Origin: Myxococcales bacterium UBA5297
Lineage (GTDB): Bacteria; Myxococcota; Myxococcia; Myxococcales; UBA5297
Direction of reading: 5' to 3'
NCBI GenBank assembly: GCA_002408385.1
Contig: DHSB01000148.1
Location: 1-19,042 of the forward strand
Length of the DNA: 19,042 bases
In this document: positions 1 to 7,490 of the stretch, one piece after another
How positions within the stretch are numbered: the first letter of the stretch is position 1
Layout: each line of letters opens with the position of its first letter
Translations under genes and position numbers: made by a program
Notes under the pieces: generated by a model
The model's database searches: none
Seen by the model: the letters and a program-made list of their open reading frames with translations, nothing else
What the model was told of the DNA's origin: nothing

Positions 1-39
1 GTCTCGGGCGCGAATAAGGCGGGGTCACTTCGGTCTGCC

Positions 40-125
40 AGGCCGATCGATTCGACCCCGAGGCCGATCGATTCGACCCCGAGGGCCGATTGCTTCGACC
101 GCCAGGCCGAACCATTCGACCCGCC
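40..125. repeat. Four tandem copies of a 21-22 bp unit
   Basis: Four head-to-tail copies lie at 40-60, 61-81, 82-103 and 104-125. The first two are identical (AGGCCGATCGATTCGACCCCG). The third and fourth are diverged but keep the AGG(G)CCGA start and the TTCGACC core. The array lies just downstream of the stop of the leftward rhomboid gene. It could be a minisatellite or part of a transcription end region; I see no T-rich tract that would make it an intrinsic terminator. Confidence 0.8.
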
Positions 126-152
126 TCTTCCACCGACCGGGGCCCGCGGCCG

Positions 153-1844
153 CTACAACTCCTCGACCGACCCCGCGATGCGCTCGGCCAAGGCGCCGTA
201 GCCAGCCGCCTGCTGCGGCCAGTAGATGACCTCGACCTTCCAAAGCCGGTCGGCGAGCACGACGATCGCGAGATCGAGCTTCAGCCCGCTGCCTTCGTAC
301 GCGTAGCGCACGGTGGCACCCGCCCGCTCGCCGAAGCTCTTCCTCGTCGGCTCGACCTCAAGCCGCGCGCCCTCCGGCGCAGTGCGCAGGCTGGCGAGCA
401 GCCCCTCCATCTCCGCGTCCATCTGCTCGGGCGCGATGGCGTCGGGAAGGTGCGTGACGGTCAGCCCGACGACCGCCGGGTCGCTGAAGATGCTGCCCCA
501 GAGCGCGCTCGTCTGGCCGGGCTGGGGCTCGACCTGCTCCTCGGTCAGCAGGGACGGGATCTCGGCGCTGAGGCCCAGAGGCGCGAAGGCGCGCCGCTCG
601 AGCTGCGGTGGGCCCGTCAGCAGCCAGGCCTTGCCGGTCGCCAGACCGGCCACAAGGCTGACGAGGAGCAGGGCCACGCTGACGAAGGCGAGCGGGCGCA
701 GCCAACCCGGCTGCGAGCGACGGGCGCCCGGCTCGTCCTGCTCGAGCGTCGGCAGCCCGCGCAGGAAGAACCCCGAAAGCAGCAAGAGCGCGCCGACCGC
801 TCCGCCGCCGAAGTGCGCGGCCATCGCCACGTTCGGACGGAACGAGTTGGCGACGTTGATCAACAGGTTGATGACGAAGTTCTTGCGGGCCTGTTCCTGG
901 ACGGGCTTGGGCAGCAATCCGCGGGGCCGGATCGCGAGCATCCCTTCGGCGGCGAGCAGGCCCCAGATGCCGCCGGAGGCTCCCACGGTCAACCCGGCCT
1001 TCGAGGCGACCATCGCGACCAGGCTCGCGCCGAGCGCCGAGAGCGCGTAGACCACGAGGAAGCGCCCGGTGCCAATCAAACGCTCGAGCGAGCTGCCGAT
1101 GACCAGCAGCACGTAGGTGTTGAGCGCGAAGTGGACGAATCCTCCGTGCAGGAAGCTCGACGAGAGCAACCTCCACCACTCGCCCTGCAGCACCTTGTGC
1201 GGAACGAGCGCGCCCATGCGCGAGAGCCCGGGGAGGCTCTCGGTGTTCCCGAGCACGACCTGCAGGGCGAAGACGGCGCCGATGAGCCCCGCCAGGATCC
1301 AGGTCGCGATGGGCCGCCGGCTGCGCAGCAGCTCGCCGAACGCCTTCATCTCGCCGTGCACCTTCGCCTGGGCCTTCTCCGCCTCGACGAGCGTCTCCTC
1401 GAAGCGCCGGGCCTCCTCGGCCGAGGACGGCCCTCTCAGCGGGTGCTCGGCCAAGTGCTTGCCGAGCGGCCGCTTGTTGCGCCCGTTGGGATCCCAGAGC
1501 TCGCCGTCGTCGCCGCGGTGGTAGAGGAGGACCGTCTTGCGGCGCGCGGCGGGCCGGGCCCTCTCGAGCAGCTCGCGGGCGCCGGCAGGTCCGCCGAGAA
1601 GCACCAGCTCGACGACCTCGCGCTTGCCGACTTCGCTCATCAGCTCGCCGAGCTTCTCCTCGAGCTGCGCCTCTCGGCCTGGCATCCACGGGACGAGGAC
1701 CGCGAGGCTGCGGCCGCGGAAGCGCACGAGAGTCGCCGCGTCGCCCCGCGCCTCGAGGGCAGCGCTGCCGCGGGTCACGAGATCGAAGAGCAGCGTGTCG
1801 AGCGCGCCCTGGTTCTGCTGAATACCTGCCGGGGATGTCTCCAT
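153..1844 (-). CDS. Rhomboid-family intramembrane serine protease with extra N- and C-terminal domains
   Basis: This 563-residue protein should cleave membrane proteins within the inner membrane. The rhomboid core spans about residues 178-365: an entry motif GEWWRLLSSSFLHGG (221-235), HFALN with Asn242, the nucleophile motif GASGG (Ser290) and the partner His344 in AAHFGG. About six hydrophobic segments form the core, and another lies near 384-404. Both catalytic residues are present, so it is probably active. Residues 1-175 form a soluble domain I do not recognise. Residues about 415-563 form a soluble alpha/beta region, vaguely PsbP/DUF1795-like, that would follow the last membrane segment. 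Typical bacterial rhomboids have only 200-300 residues, so the flanking domains are unusual. The start is supported by GGAG seven bases upstream. The gene is separate from the leftward acyl-CoA synthetase gene upstream. Its substrate is unknown. Confidence 0.9.
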   Translation of the reverse strand: METSPAGIQQNQGALDTLLFDLVTRGSAALEARGDAATLVRFRGRSLAVLVPWMPGREAQLEEKLGELMSEVGKREVVELVLLGGPAGARELLERARPAARRKTVLLYHRGDDGELWDPNGRNKRPLGKHLAEHPLRGPSSAEEARRFEETLVEAEKAQAKVHGEMKAFGELLRSRRPIATWILAGLIGAVFALQVVLGNTESLPGLSRMGALVPHKVLQGEWWRLLSSSFLHGGFVHFALNTYVLLVIGSSLERLIGTGRFLVVYALSALGASLVAMVASKAGLTVGASGGIWGLLAAEGMLAIRPRGLLPKPVQEQARKNFVINLLINVANSFRPNVAMAAHFGGGAVGALLLLSGFFLRGLPTLEQDEPGARRSQPGWLRPLAFVSVALLLVSLVAGLATGKAWLLTGPPQLERRAFAPLGLSAEIPSLLTEEQVEPQPGQTSALWGSIFSDPAVVGLTVTHLPDAIAPEQMDAEMEGLLASLRTAPEGARLEVEPTRKSFGERAGATVRYAYEGSGLKLDLAIVVLADRLWKVEVIYWPQQAAGYGALAERIAGSVEEL

Positions 1845-2260
1845 CGTCTTTCTCCGCCTGCGCTGCCCGGCACGCGCTGGGTGCGCCGGGAGGTAGGTAG
1901 CACAACAGCGGGCTCGTGGATGGATGCCTTCGCGGCGGCTCGCTCAGGCGCCGAGCATGCTAACAGCCGGCCGCGCCTTCCATTGCCGGAGGGCGGGCTT
2001 GAAACAGGGCTGGGCCACAGCCACGTCTTCTAAGGGCCAGGAAGGCACGGGAGAGGAATCATCGGAGCCGATGCGTCGGTAGAGAGAGCCGTTTCGCCAC
2101 AGCAGGCGGAGGTGCTCACGAAGGCGGCCGGCGAGCCGCCGGCGCTCCCCAGCTCCTTCGCGCGCCGCTGCCCGCAATCGCAGCGCGCGCCCGCAAGAGC
2201 GAAGCGCCGACCAGAAGGATTCCGGCCGGCGCTTCGTTCACCTCTGCGAGCAGGCCCGCG
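1845..2260. other. Intergenic region between the acyl-CoA synthetase stop and the rhomboid start
   Basis: This 416-base gap holds the end of the leftward synthetase transcript (hairpin at 2200-2236) and the rhomboid promoter region. On the minus strand two weak extended -10 candidates are visible: TGTTAGCAT (1965-1957) and TGCTACCTA (1902-1894). Neither has a good -35. A 77-codon open frame on the minus strand (1944-2177) has no ribosome site or recognisable product. I see no RNA gene. Confidence 0.5.
2200..2236 (-). terminator. Probable hairpin terminator of the acyl-CoA synthetase gene
   Basis: A perfect 10-bp inverted repeat (CGAAGCGCCG at 2200-2209 with CGGCGCTTCG at 2227-2236) encloses a 17-base loop. 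It begins 25 bases past the leftward stop codon at 2261. On the minus strand it is followed by CTCTTGCG, which is only weakly U-rich. It is therefore a good hairpin but an imperfect intrinsic terminator. Confidence 0.5.
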
Positions 2261-4378
2261 CTACTTCTTCTTCAGGATGATGCGCGCGTCGACGACCGCC
2301 AGGCCCTTGCCCTCTTCGTAGAGCATGATCGGGTTGGCGTCGGTCTCGGCGATCTCGTCGCCGAGGTCGGTGACGAGCTGGCTGATGCGGCTGACGATCT
2401 CCGAGAGGCGCTCCTGGTCGAGGCGCTTCTCGCCGCGGGCGCCCTGGAGGATGCCGTAGGCCTTGATCTCCGGGAACATCCCCATCGCGGTCTTCGGCGA
2501 GAACGGGGCGACGCGGAAGGTGACGTCCTTGAGCACCTCCACGAAGATGCCGCCCAGGCCGAACATCACGGTCGGACCGAACTGCGCGTCGTTGACCGAG
2601 CCGACGATGACCTCCTTGCCCATCGGCGCCATCTCCTGCACCAGCACGCCGTGGATCTGGGCCTCGGCGTTGTACTTCTTGGCGTTCTCGGTGATGGTCG
2701 CGAAGGCCGCGCGCACGCCCTCCTCGTCCTTGATATTCACCTTGACGCCGCCGGCGTCGGACTTGTGGAGGATCTGCGGGGACACGATCTTCATGACGAG
2801 CGGGAAGCCGAGCTCCTTGGCCGCGGCCACCGCCTCGTCGACGGTCTTGGCCAGCTTGCCCTGGCCGACCGGCAGGCCGTAGGCGCGGAAGACCTCCTTC
2901 GCCTCGGGCTCGGTCAGCGCGCCCCGGCCGTCAGCGCGGGCCTTGGCGATGATCTCGCGGGCCTTCTTCGGGTCGACGCCGGCAAAGGCCTTGAAGTCCG
3001 GCTCCTTGCCCTCGGCGTTGAAGAGCGCGACCTGGCGCAGCGCGGCGAGCGCCGACATCGACTTGTCCGGGTTGTCGTAGCAGGGGATGTTCTTGGCGAG
3101 CAGCTTCTTGCCGGCCTCGAGGCACTTCTCGCCGCCGACGAAGCAGGCGACGATCGGCTTGTCGTTGACCGCGCTCTTCTCGATGGCCTTGAGGATGCCC
3201 TCGGCGATCTCGTCGGGCTTGGTGACCGCGGTCTCGCAGTAGAGCACCGCCAGGCCGTCGACCCAGTCGTGCTTGAGCGCGACCTCGATGGCCGCCTCAT
3301 AGCCGGCCAGGCCGGCCCCACCGGTGATGTCGACCGGGTTCTTCGGGCTGCCGAAGTCGGGCATGCACTTCTTGAACTCGTCCTGCAGGTCCTTGGGCAC
3401 CGTCTTCAGGGGCACACCGTAGGCCTCGGCCGAGTCGGAGGAGAGCACGCCGATGCCGCCGCCGTTGGTGATGACGCAGATGTTCTCGCCCGTCATCGGC
3501 GGCTGCATCGCCAGCGCCTGCGAGCGGTCGAGCAGCTCGTCGAGGTCCTTGGCCCACAGCACGTGGGCCTGCTTGAAGGCCGCGTCGTAGACCTTGACCG
3601 AGCCGGCCAGCGAGCCGGTGTGCGAGGCGGCCGCGGCCGCGCCGTGGGCCGAGACGCCGGCCTTGAGCGCGATGATCGGCTTGCCTGCCTTGCGGCCCGA
3701 CTCGATGAACTTGCGGCCGTCCTTGACGCCCTCGATGTAGAGGGTGATGCAGGAGGTGTTCGGGTCGTGGGCGTAGTAGTCGATGCAGTCGGCGAAGTCG
3801 ACGTCGGCCATGTTGCCCAGCGAGATCATCGAGGAGACGCCGAGCTGGCGCACGAAGGTGGCCATGTCGAGGGCGATGAGCAGCGCGCCGGACTGCGAGA
3901 TGAGCGCGGTGCGGCCCGGGTAGGGCAGGCAGGGGGCGAAGCTCGCGTTGGCCTTGGCGGAGTTGAGCAGCACGCCGACGATGTTCGGGCCGACGACGCG
4001 GCCGCCGGTCGCCTTGGCGATCTTGACGAGCTCCTCCTCGCCCGCCTTGTTGCCGACCTCGCTGAAGCCCGAGGTGATGACCACGTAGGCCTTCACCCTC
4101 TTCTCAGCGCACTCGGCGGCGACCCCGAGCACCAGCTTCTCGGGCACGCAGAAGACGGCCATGTCGACGTCACCGGGGACGTCCTTGATCGAGGCGTAGG
4201 CCTTGCGCGACAGGATCTCGGGCGCGGTCGGGTTGATGGGGTAGAGCTTGCCCTCGTAGCCGCTGTCGATGAGGTTCTGCAGCACCTGGTTGCCGATGGT
4301 CCCGGGCTTCTTCGACGCGCCGATCACGGCGATCGACTTCGGGGCAAAGACGGCCTCGAGCTCTTTTATCGATGACAT
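2261..4378 (-). CDS. ADP-forming acetate/acyl-CoA ligase, fused alpha-beta subunits
   Basis: This 705-residue cytosolic enzyme interconverts acyl-CoA + ADP + phosphate and acid + CoA + ATP. It conserves energy in one direction and activates acids in the other. The order is: CoA-binding Rossmann domain (SIAVIGASKKPGTIGN, about 15-30), succinyl-CoA-ligase-like domains with the SHTGSLAG motif (His253, the residue phosphorylated in archaeal homologues), then an ATP-grasp beta portion from about 488 with ILHKSDAGGV (His538, matching the second conserved histidine) and ETDANPIML near the end. Archaeal enzymes often split alpha and beta; here they are fused, as in many bacterial homologues. An upstream in-frame ATG exists at 4423, but 4378 is preceded by AAGGAG nine bases away and gives the normal N terminus. 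The Pat-type acetyltransferase family is similar but carries an added GNAT domain, which is absent here. Acyl specificity cannot be read from sequence. Confidence 0.93.
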   Translation of the reverse strand: MSSIKELEAVFAPKSIAVIGASKKPGTIGNQVLQNLIDSGYEGKLYPINPTAPEILSRKAYASIKDVPGDVDMAVFCVPEKLVLGVAAECAEKRVKAYVVITSGFSEVGNKAGEEELVKIAKATGGRVVGPNIVGVLLNSAKANASFAPCLPYPGRTALISQSGALLIALDMATFVRQLGVSSMISLGNMADVDFADCIDYYAHDPNTSCITLYIEGVKDGRKFIESGRKAGKPIIALKAGVSAHGAAAAASHTGSLAGSVKVYDAAFKQAHVLWAKDLDELLDRSQALAMQPPMTGENICVITNGGGIGVLSSDSAEAYGVPLKTVPKDLQDEFKKCMPDFGSPKNPVDITGGAGLAGYEAAIEVALKHDWVDGLAVLYCETAVTKPDEIAEGILKAIEKSAVNDKPIVACFVGGEKCLEAGKKLLAKNIPCYDNPDKSMSALAALRQVALFNAEGKEPDFKAFAGVDPKKAREIIAKARADGRGALTEPEAKEVFRAYGLPVGQGKLAKTVDEAVAAAKELGFPLVMKIVSPQILHKSDAGGVKVNIKDEEGVRAAFATITENAKKYNAEAQIHGVLVQEMAPMGKEVIVGSVNDAQFGPTVMFGLGGIFVEVLKDVTFRVAPFSPKTAMGMFPEIKAYGILQGARGEKRLDQERLSEIVSRISQLVTDLGDEIAETDANPIMLYEEGKGLAVVDARIILKKK

Positions 4379-4981
4379 CTCGGTTCTCTCCTTCGCGACG
4401 ATGTGCGCGTTCCGATAGGCCAACCGGGGCGCTGCCTGGCGTCCCTACGGTCCCCCAAAAAATCGCCGGCACCATACACTTCGGCCGCTTGCCTGTCTAT
4501 TGGCGCCGGCTCTCGGAAACCAAGGGTCCTGCAGCCTGGGGGCAGGCCGGCGCGACATGAGGTCAACCACGCACGTTCATTGAATTTTTCCCTGCCGCGC
4601 GGCCTGTCTGGAGGGAGGCGAAGGCCCCGGAGGAGTCGCGCGCGACCTTTCCTGAAACGGCCGCACGCCGACCCTGTATTTCGGCCGCGGTTGGGCGAGG
4701 GCCTGGCAAGGCAGCAAGAGCCATCAAGGGCAACGGCATTCGGAGCACGGCCGGATGGGCGCCGCCGAGGCGCCGGCCGATTCCTCGCCGTGAAGAGCAC
4801 GAACGCGCACACGCCGCGCGGGTATTGGGCTACGCGCTGGGCCCCGGGAAGCGCGCAGCTCGCTACGCAGCAAGGGCCCCTCGGGCCGCCGCGCGCCGGG
4901 TCGCCATAGAGGTGCGAGCGACCGAGAGCGCAAGTTGGCCGAGCTCTTGCTTTGGTGCGCGCCCCCCAAGGAGCCACCTCA
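4379..4981. other. 603-base divergent intergenic region
   Basis: The region separates the leftward synthetase from the rightward pfaD-type gene. It holds the synthetase promoter (4471-4499), a short AT-rich patch (about 4577-4592) and a two-part stem-loop at 4748-4779 (outer CGGCC/GGCCG, inner GGCGCC/GGCGCC, loop GCCGA). The pfaD ribosome site AAGGAG lies at 4968-4973. I found no convincing promoter for pfaD. Open frames on both strands here are arginine-rich and lack ribosome sites, so I do not call them genes. Confidence 0.5.
4471..4499 (-). promoter_or_regulatory. Sigma-70-like promoter of the acyl-CoA synthetase gene
   Basis: On the minus strand TAGACA (4499-4494, five of six consensus bases) and TATGGT (4476-4471, four of six) are separated by exactly 17 bases. 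The implied transcript start near 4464 leaves a leader of about 86 bases before the start codon. The match is good for so GC-rich a region, but nothing else confirms it. Confidence 0.5.
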
Positions 4982-6640
4982 ATGCACGAGTACTCGAGCC
5001 TGCCGCGCAGCGTCGACTTCCCCTTCGTCAACGCCGTTCCTGCCGCCGCGCGCAAGCAGCCGGCTTCAACCCCATCGGTTCCCGCCTCCGGCCTGGCCGC
5101 TGCGCTGCGCAGGCTCGACCAGCCCTTGTTCGCAGTGCGTGCCGAAGGCCGCGTGGTGCTCTGCGAGAGCCTCACTTCGTGGGAGAGCCTCGTCGGCGTC
5201 GTGCCCGCCATCAGCGCGGGCGATCTCGGCGCACGCTCGTTCAGACAGGCTCACGGGCTGCGCCACGCCTGCCTCAGCGGCGCGATGGCCGGGGGGATCG
5301 CCTCGGTCGACCTCGTGACCGCGATGGGCAAGGCGGGCTTCCTCGGCTTCTTCGGCGCCGGCGGCATGGCGCCCGCGCAGATAGAGCAGGCCATCCTCGA
5401 GGTGAAGCGCCGGCTCGATGGCGACGAGCCGTTCGGCTTCAACCTGCTTCACAACCACTACGAGCCGCAGGTCGAGCTGGAGACCGTCGAGCTCTACCTG
5501 CGCCACGAGGTGCGGCGGGTCGAGGCCGCGGCCTTCATGCAGCTCACGCCGGCCATCGTGCTCTATCGCGCCAAGGGGCTGCGGCTCGCCTCCGACGGCC
5601 GGGTCGAGGCGCCCAACCACGTCTTCGCCAAGGTGAGCCGGCCCGAGGTCGCCGGCCCCTTCCTCGCGCCCGCGCCCGAGCCGCTGCTGCGCGAGCTGGT
5701 CGCCGCCGGCAAGCTGACCGAGCAGGAGGCCCGGCTCGCCGCGACCATCCCGCTCGCCGAGGCCGTCAGCGCCGAGGGCGACAGCGGCGGGCACACCGAC
5801 CAGCGACCGCTCACTGTGCTCATCCCGCTGATGCTGCGCGAGCGCGACCTCGCCATGCAGCGCTACGGATATGCCGAACACGGGGTGGCCATCCACGTCG
5901 GGGCCGCCGGCGGCATCGGCGAGCCCCAGGCCGCGCTCGCCGCGTTCTCTCTGGGGGCCGAGTACCTCGTCACCGGATCGATCAACCAGTCGTGCCTCGA
6001 GGCCGGCACCTCGCCGCTCGTCAAGAAGATGCTCTGCGAGGCAGACATGGCCGACGTCGCCACCGCGCCCGCGCCGGACATGTTCGAGTCGGGGGCGAAG
6101 GTCCAGGTGCTGAGGCGCGGGACGATGTACGCGCAGCGGGCCCAGCGCCTGCTCGAGGCCTACAAGGCCTATCCGAGCTTCGAGGCGATGCCGGCGGCCG
6201 AGCGCGAGAGGATCGAGCGCCAGATTCTGCGCCGCCCGTTCGCCGAGGTCTGGGCCGAGACCGAGCGTTACTGGTCGGCGCGCGAGCCGGCGCAGGCCGA
6301 GAGAGCGCGGGCCGACGGCAAGCTGCGGATGGCGCTGTGCTTCCGCTGGTACCTGGGCATGTCGTCGCGCTGGGCGAGGCTCGGCGAGCAGGCAAGGCAA
6401 GCGGACTTCCAGATCTGGTGCGGCCCCGCGATAGGCGCCTTCAACCGCTGGGCGCGCGGCACTTGGCTCGAAGGGCCAGCCAACCGCAGCGCGTCCGAGG
6501 TCGGCCTCGCCATGCTGAGGTCGACGGCTGCGCTCGCGCGGCGGGAAGTCGCCGTCCGCGCGGGTGTAGATGAGCTACCGAGCGCCTCCGAGGTTGGAAA
6601 AGTGCCTGGCCGCGAAGAGCTCGGCGCTTCGATTCAGTAA
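4982..6640 (+). CDS. pfaD: PfaD-family FMN-dependent enoyl reductase (polyunsaturated fatty acid/polyketide type)
   Basis: This 552-residue protein matches the PfaD family: TIM-barrel flavoproteins related to 2-nitropropane dioxygenase that act in trans as enoyl reductases for PUFA synthases and trans-AT polyketide synthases. Visible marks are FRQAHGLRHACLSGAMAGGI (87-106), GFFGAGGM (122-129), FNLLHN (153-158), DSGGHTDQRPL (267-277, with the family histidine His271), and the FMN-phosphate region VGAAGGIGEP (306-315) followed by YLVTGSINQSCLEAG (328-342). The start is set by AAGGAG eight bases upstream; an upstream ATG at 4952 lacks one. The neighbours are an acyl-CoA ligase on the other strand and a CBS protein. 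No ketosynthase, acyltransferase or carrier protein is present, so its partner must be encoded elsewhere or its role is different. Length and motifs look intact. Confidence 0.92.
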   Translation: MHEYSSLPRSVDFPFVNAVPAAARKQPASTPSVPASGLAAALRRLDQPLFAVRAEGRVVLCESLTSWESLVGVVPAISAGDLGARSFRQAHGLRHACLSGAMAGGIASVDLVTAMGKAGFLGFFGAGGMAPAQIEQAILEVKRRLDGDEPFGFNLLHNHYEPQVELETVELYLRHEVRRVEAAAFMQLTPAIVLYRAKGLRLASDGRVEAPNHVFAKVSRPEVAGPFLAPAPEPLLRELVAAGKLTEQEARLAATIPLAEAVSAEGDSGGHTDQRPLTVLIPLMLRERDLAMQRYGYAEHGVAIHVGAAGGIGEPQAALAAFSLGAEYLVTGSINQSCLEAGTSPLVKKMLCEADMADVATAPAPDMFESGAKVQVLRRGTMYAQRAQRLLEAYKAYPSFEAMPAAERERIERQILRRPFAEVWAETERYWSAREPAQAERARADGKLRMALCFRWYLGMSSRWARLGEQARQADFQIWCGPAIGAFNRWARGTWLEGPANRSASEVGLAMLRSTAALARREVAVRAGVDELPSASEVGKVPGREELGASIQ

Positions 6641-6686
6641 GGGGGTTGGTGTCGGCCGCGCGCGCCGCGCTCCGGCGCGAGTTTCG

Positions 6687-6718
6687 ACGGGCCGGCGGTT
6701 CGTCTGGGCCGGGCCCGT
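6687..6718 (+). terminator. Possible terminator of the pfaD-type gene
   Basis: ACGGGCC (6687-6693) pairs with GGCCCGT (6712-6718). The stem can be lengthened by GGC/GCC (6694-6696 with 6708-6710) past one bulged G. Only a short T run, then CC, follows. It lies 46 bases after the stop at 6640. The stem is stable, the U-tract weak. Confidence 0.4.
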
Positions 6719-6767
6719 TTCCACGGCCCTATCGACCATCGTCTCGGTCGTGTTGGTCTCGATTTCT

Positions 6768-6792
6768 GGCCGGGCGCATTGCCATGCGCCCC
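6768..6792. repeat. REP-like intergenic palindrome, copy 1
   Basis: The 8-bp arms GGGCGCAT (6772-6779) and ATGCGCCC (6784-6791) surround the tetraloop TGCC, preceded by GGCC. The 25-base element matches a second one at 11951-11975 at 23 of 25 positions. It lies between the pfaD-type and CBS genes. It may be a repeated extragenic palindrome, a transcription end or a protein-binding site. Confidence 0.65.
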
Positions 6793-6812
6793 CCACCAAC
6801 CCGCGGCCCGTC

Positions 6813-6837
6813 GACTCTCGACTCTCGACCCTCGACC
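6813..6837. repeat. Heptamer microsatellite
   Basis: About 3.5 copies of GACTCTC/GACCCTC run from 6813 to 6837, in the leader region of the CBS gene. The run is short and no function is evident. Confidence 0.7.
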
Positions 6838-6898
6838 CGCATCGCTGGCCGCCCTCCCCCGCGATGCCCAAGCTGAGAAGAGCCCGGAGGGCAAAGCG

Positions 6899-7324
6899 AT
6901 GCTCTGTCTCGACGTGATGAAGCAGGACCTGGCGTTCGTGCACGAGGATGACAACGTGCACAAAGCTGCCCGCCTGATGGAGAAGCACGGGGTCGGCTTC
7001 TTGCCGGTCGTCGACAAGCAGAGGCGGCCGGTGGGCGCCCTGACCGACCGCGACATCGTCATTCGAGTCGCCAACGAGGACCATCGGCCGAGCAACGTGA
7101 GCGTGCGCGAGGCGATGACTCCGCAGCGCGTCTTCTGCCGCCCGCTGGACGACGTGCGGGTGGCCGAGGACCTGATGGCCGCGAACAAGGTGTCGCGGGT
7201 GATGGTCGTCGGCGACGACGGCGTGCTCGTCGGAATCATCAGCCTCTCGGACATCGCCGCGGCCGAGGAGAACGCGCGGGTCGGGGCCACCATGCGCGAG
7301 GTGGCTTCGCGCGAGGCCCACTAG
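6899..7324 (+). CDS. Two-CBS-domain protein
   Basis: This 141-residue cytosolic protein consists almost wholly of a tandem CBS pair (about 5-60 and 70-125), which forms one Bateman module. Such modules bind adenine nucleotides or other ligands and usually act as sensors. Typical marks are LMEKHGVGFLPVVD (26-39), GALTDRDIVIR (46-56), REAMTP (70-75), VSRVMVVGDDG (98-108) and GIISLSDIA (112-120), the two LTDRDI/LSDIA-type ends being diagnostic. No catalytic domain is attached, so its target is unknown. I chose the ATG at 6899 because GGAGG lies eight bases upstream and the first CBS domain begins there. An in-frame ATG at 6779 would add 40 low-complexity residues and falls inside the palindrome. 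The cyclase gene 166 bases downstream is also nucleotide-linked, but co-transcription is uncertain. Confidence 0.9.
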   Translation: MLCLDVMKQDLAFVHEDDNVHKAARLMEKHGVGFLPVVDKQRRPVGALTDRDIVIRVANEDHRPSNVSVREAMTPQRVFCRPLDDVRVAEDLMAANKVSRVMVVGDDGVLVGIISLSDIAAAEENARVGATMREVASREAH

Positions 7325-7490
7325 TCGAGCCTCCGCGCTCCATCGGTCTCGGGCCCCGCTCCGCGGTGCCGCTCGCCCCTCGAAGCGCAAAACGCCGCGT
7401 CTTTTCCGCCCTCGCGGCTGAAGGGGGTCGGGGCGCGCGCCCGCGGAAAGATTTTCGGGCCCCCGGCGGCGTGCCACAATCGTCGGCGCG

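Noticed and set aside
90..2033. A 647-codon plus-strand frame opposite the rhomboid gene
   Set aside because: It is low-complexity and charged, and lies antisense to a gene with intact catalytic motifs and a ribosome site.
4366..5211. A 281-codon minus-strand frame across the divergent region and the pfaD start
   Set aside because: It has no ribosome site or domain, an odd composition, and overlaps the starts of two well-supported genes.
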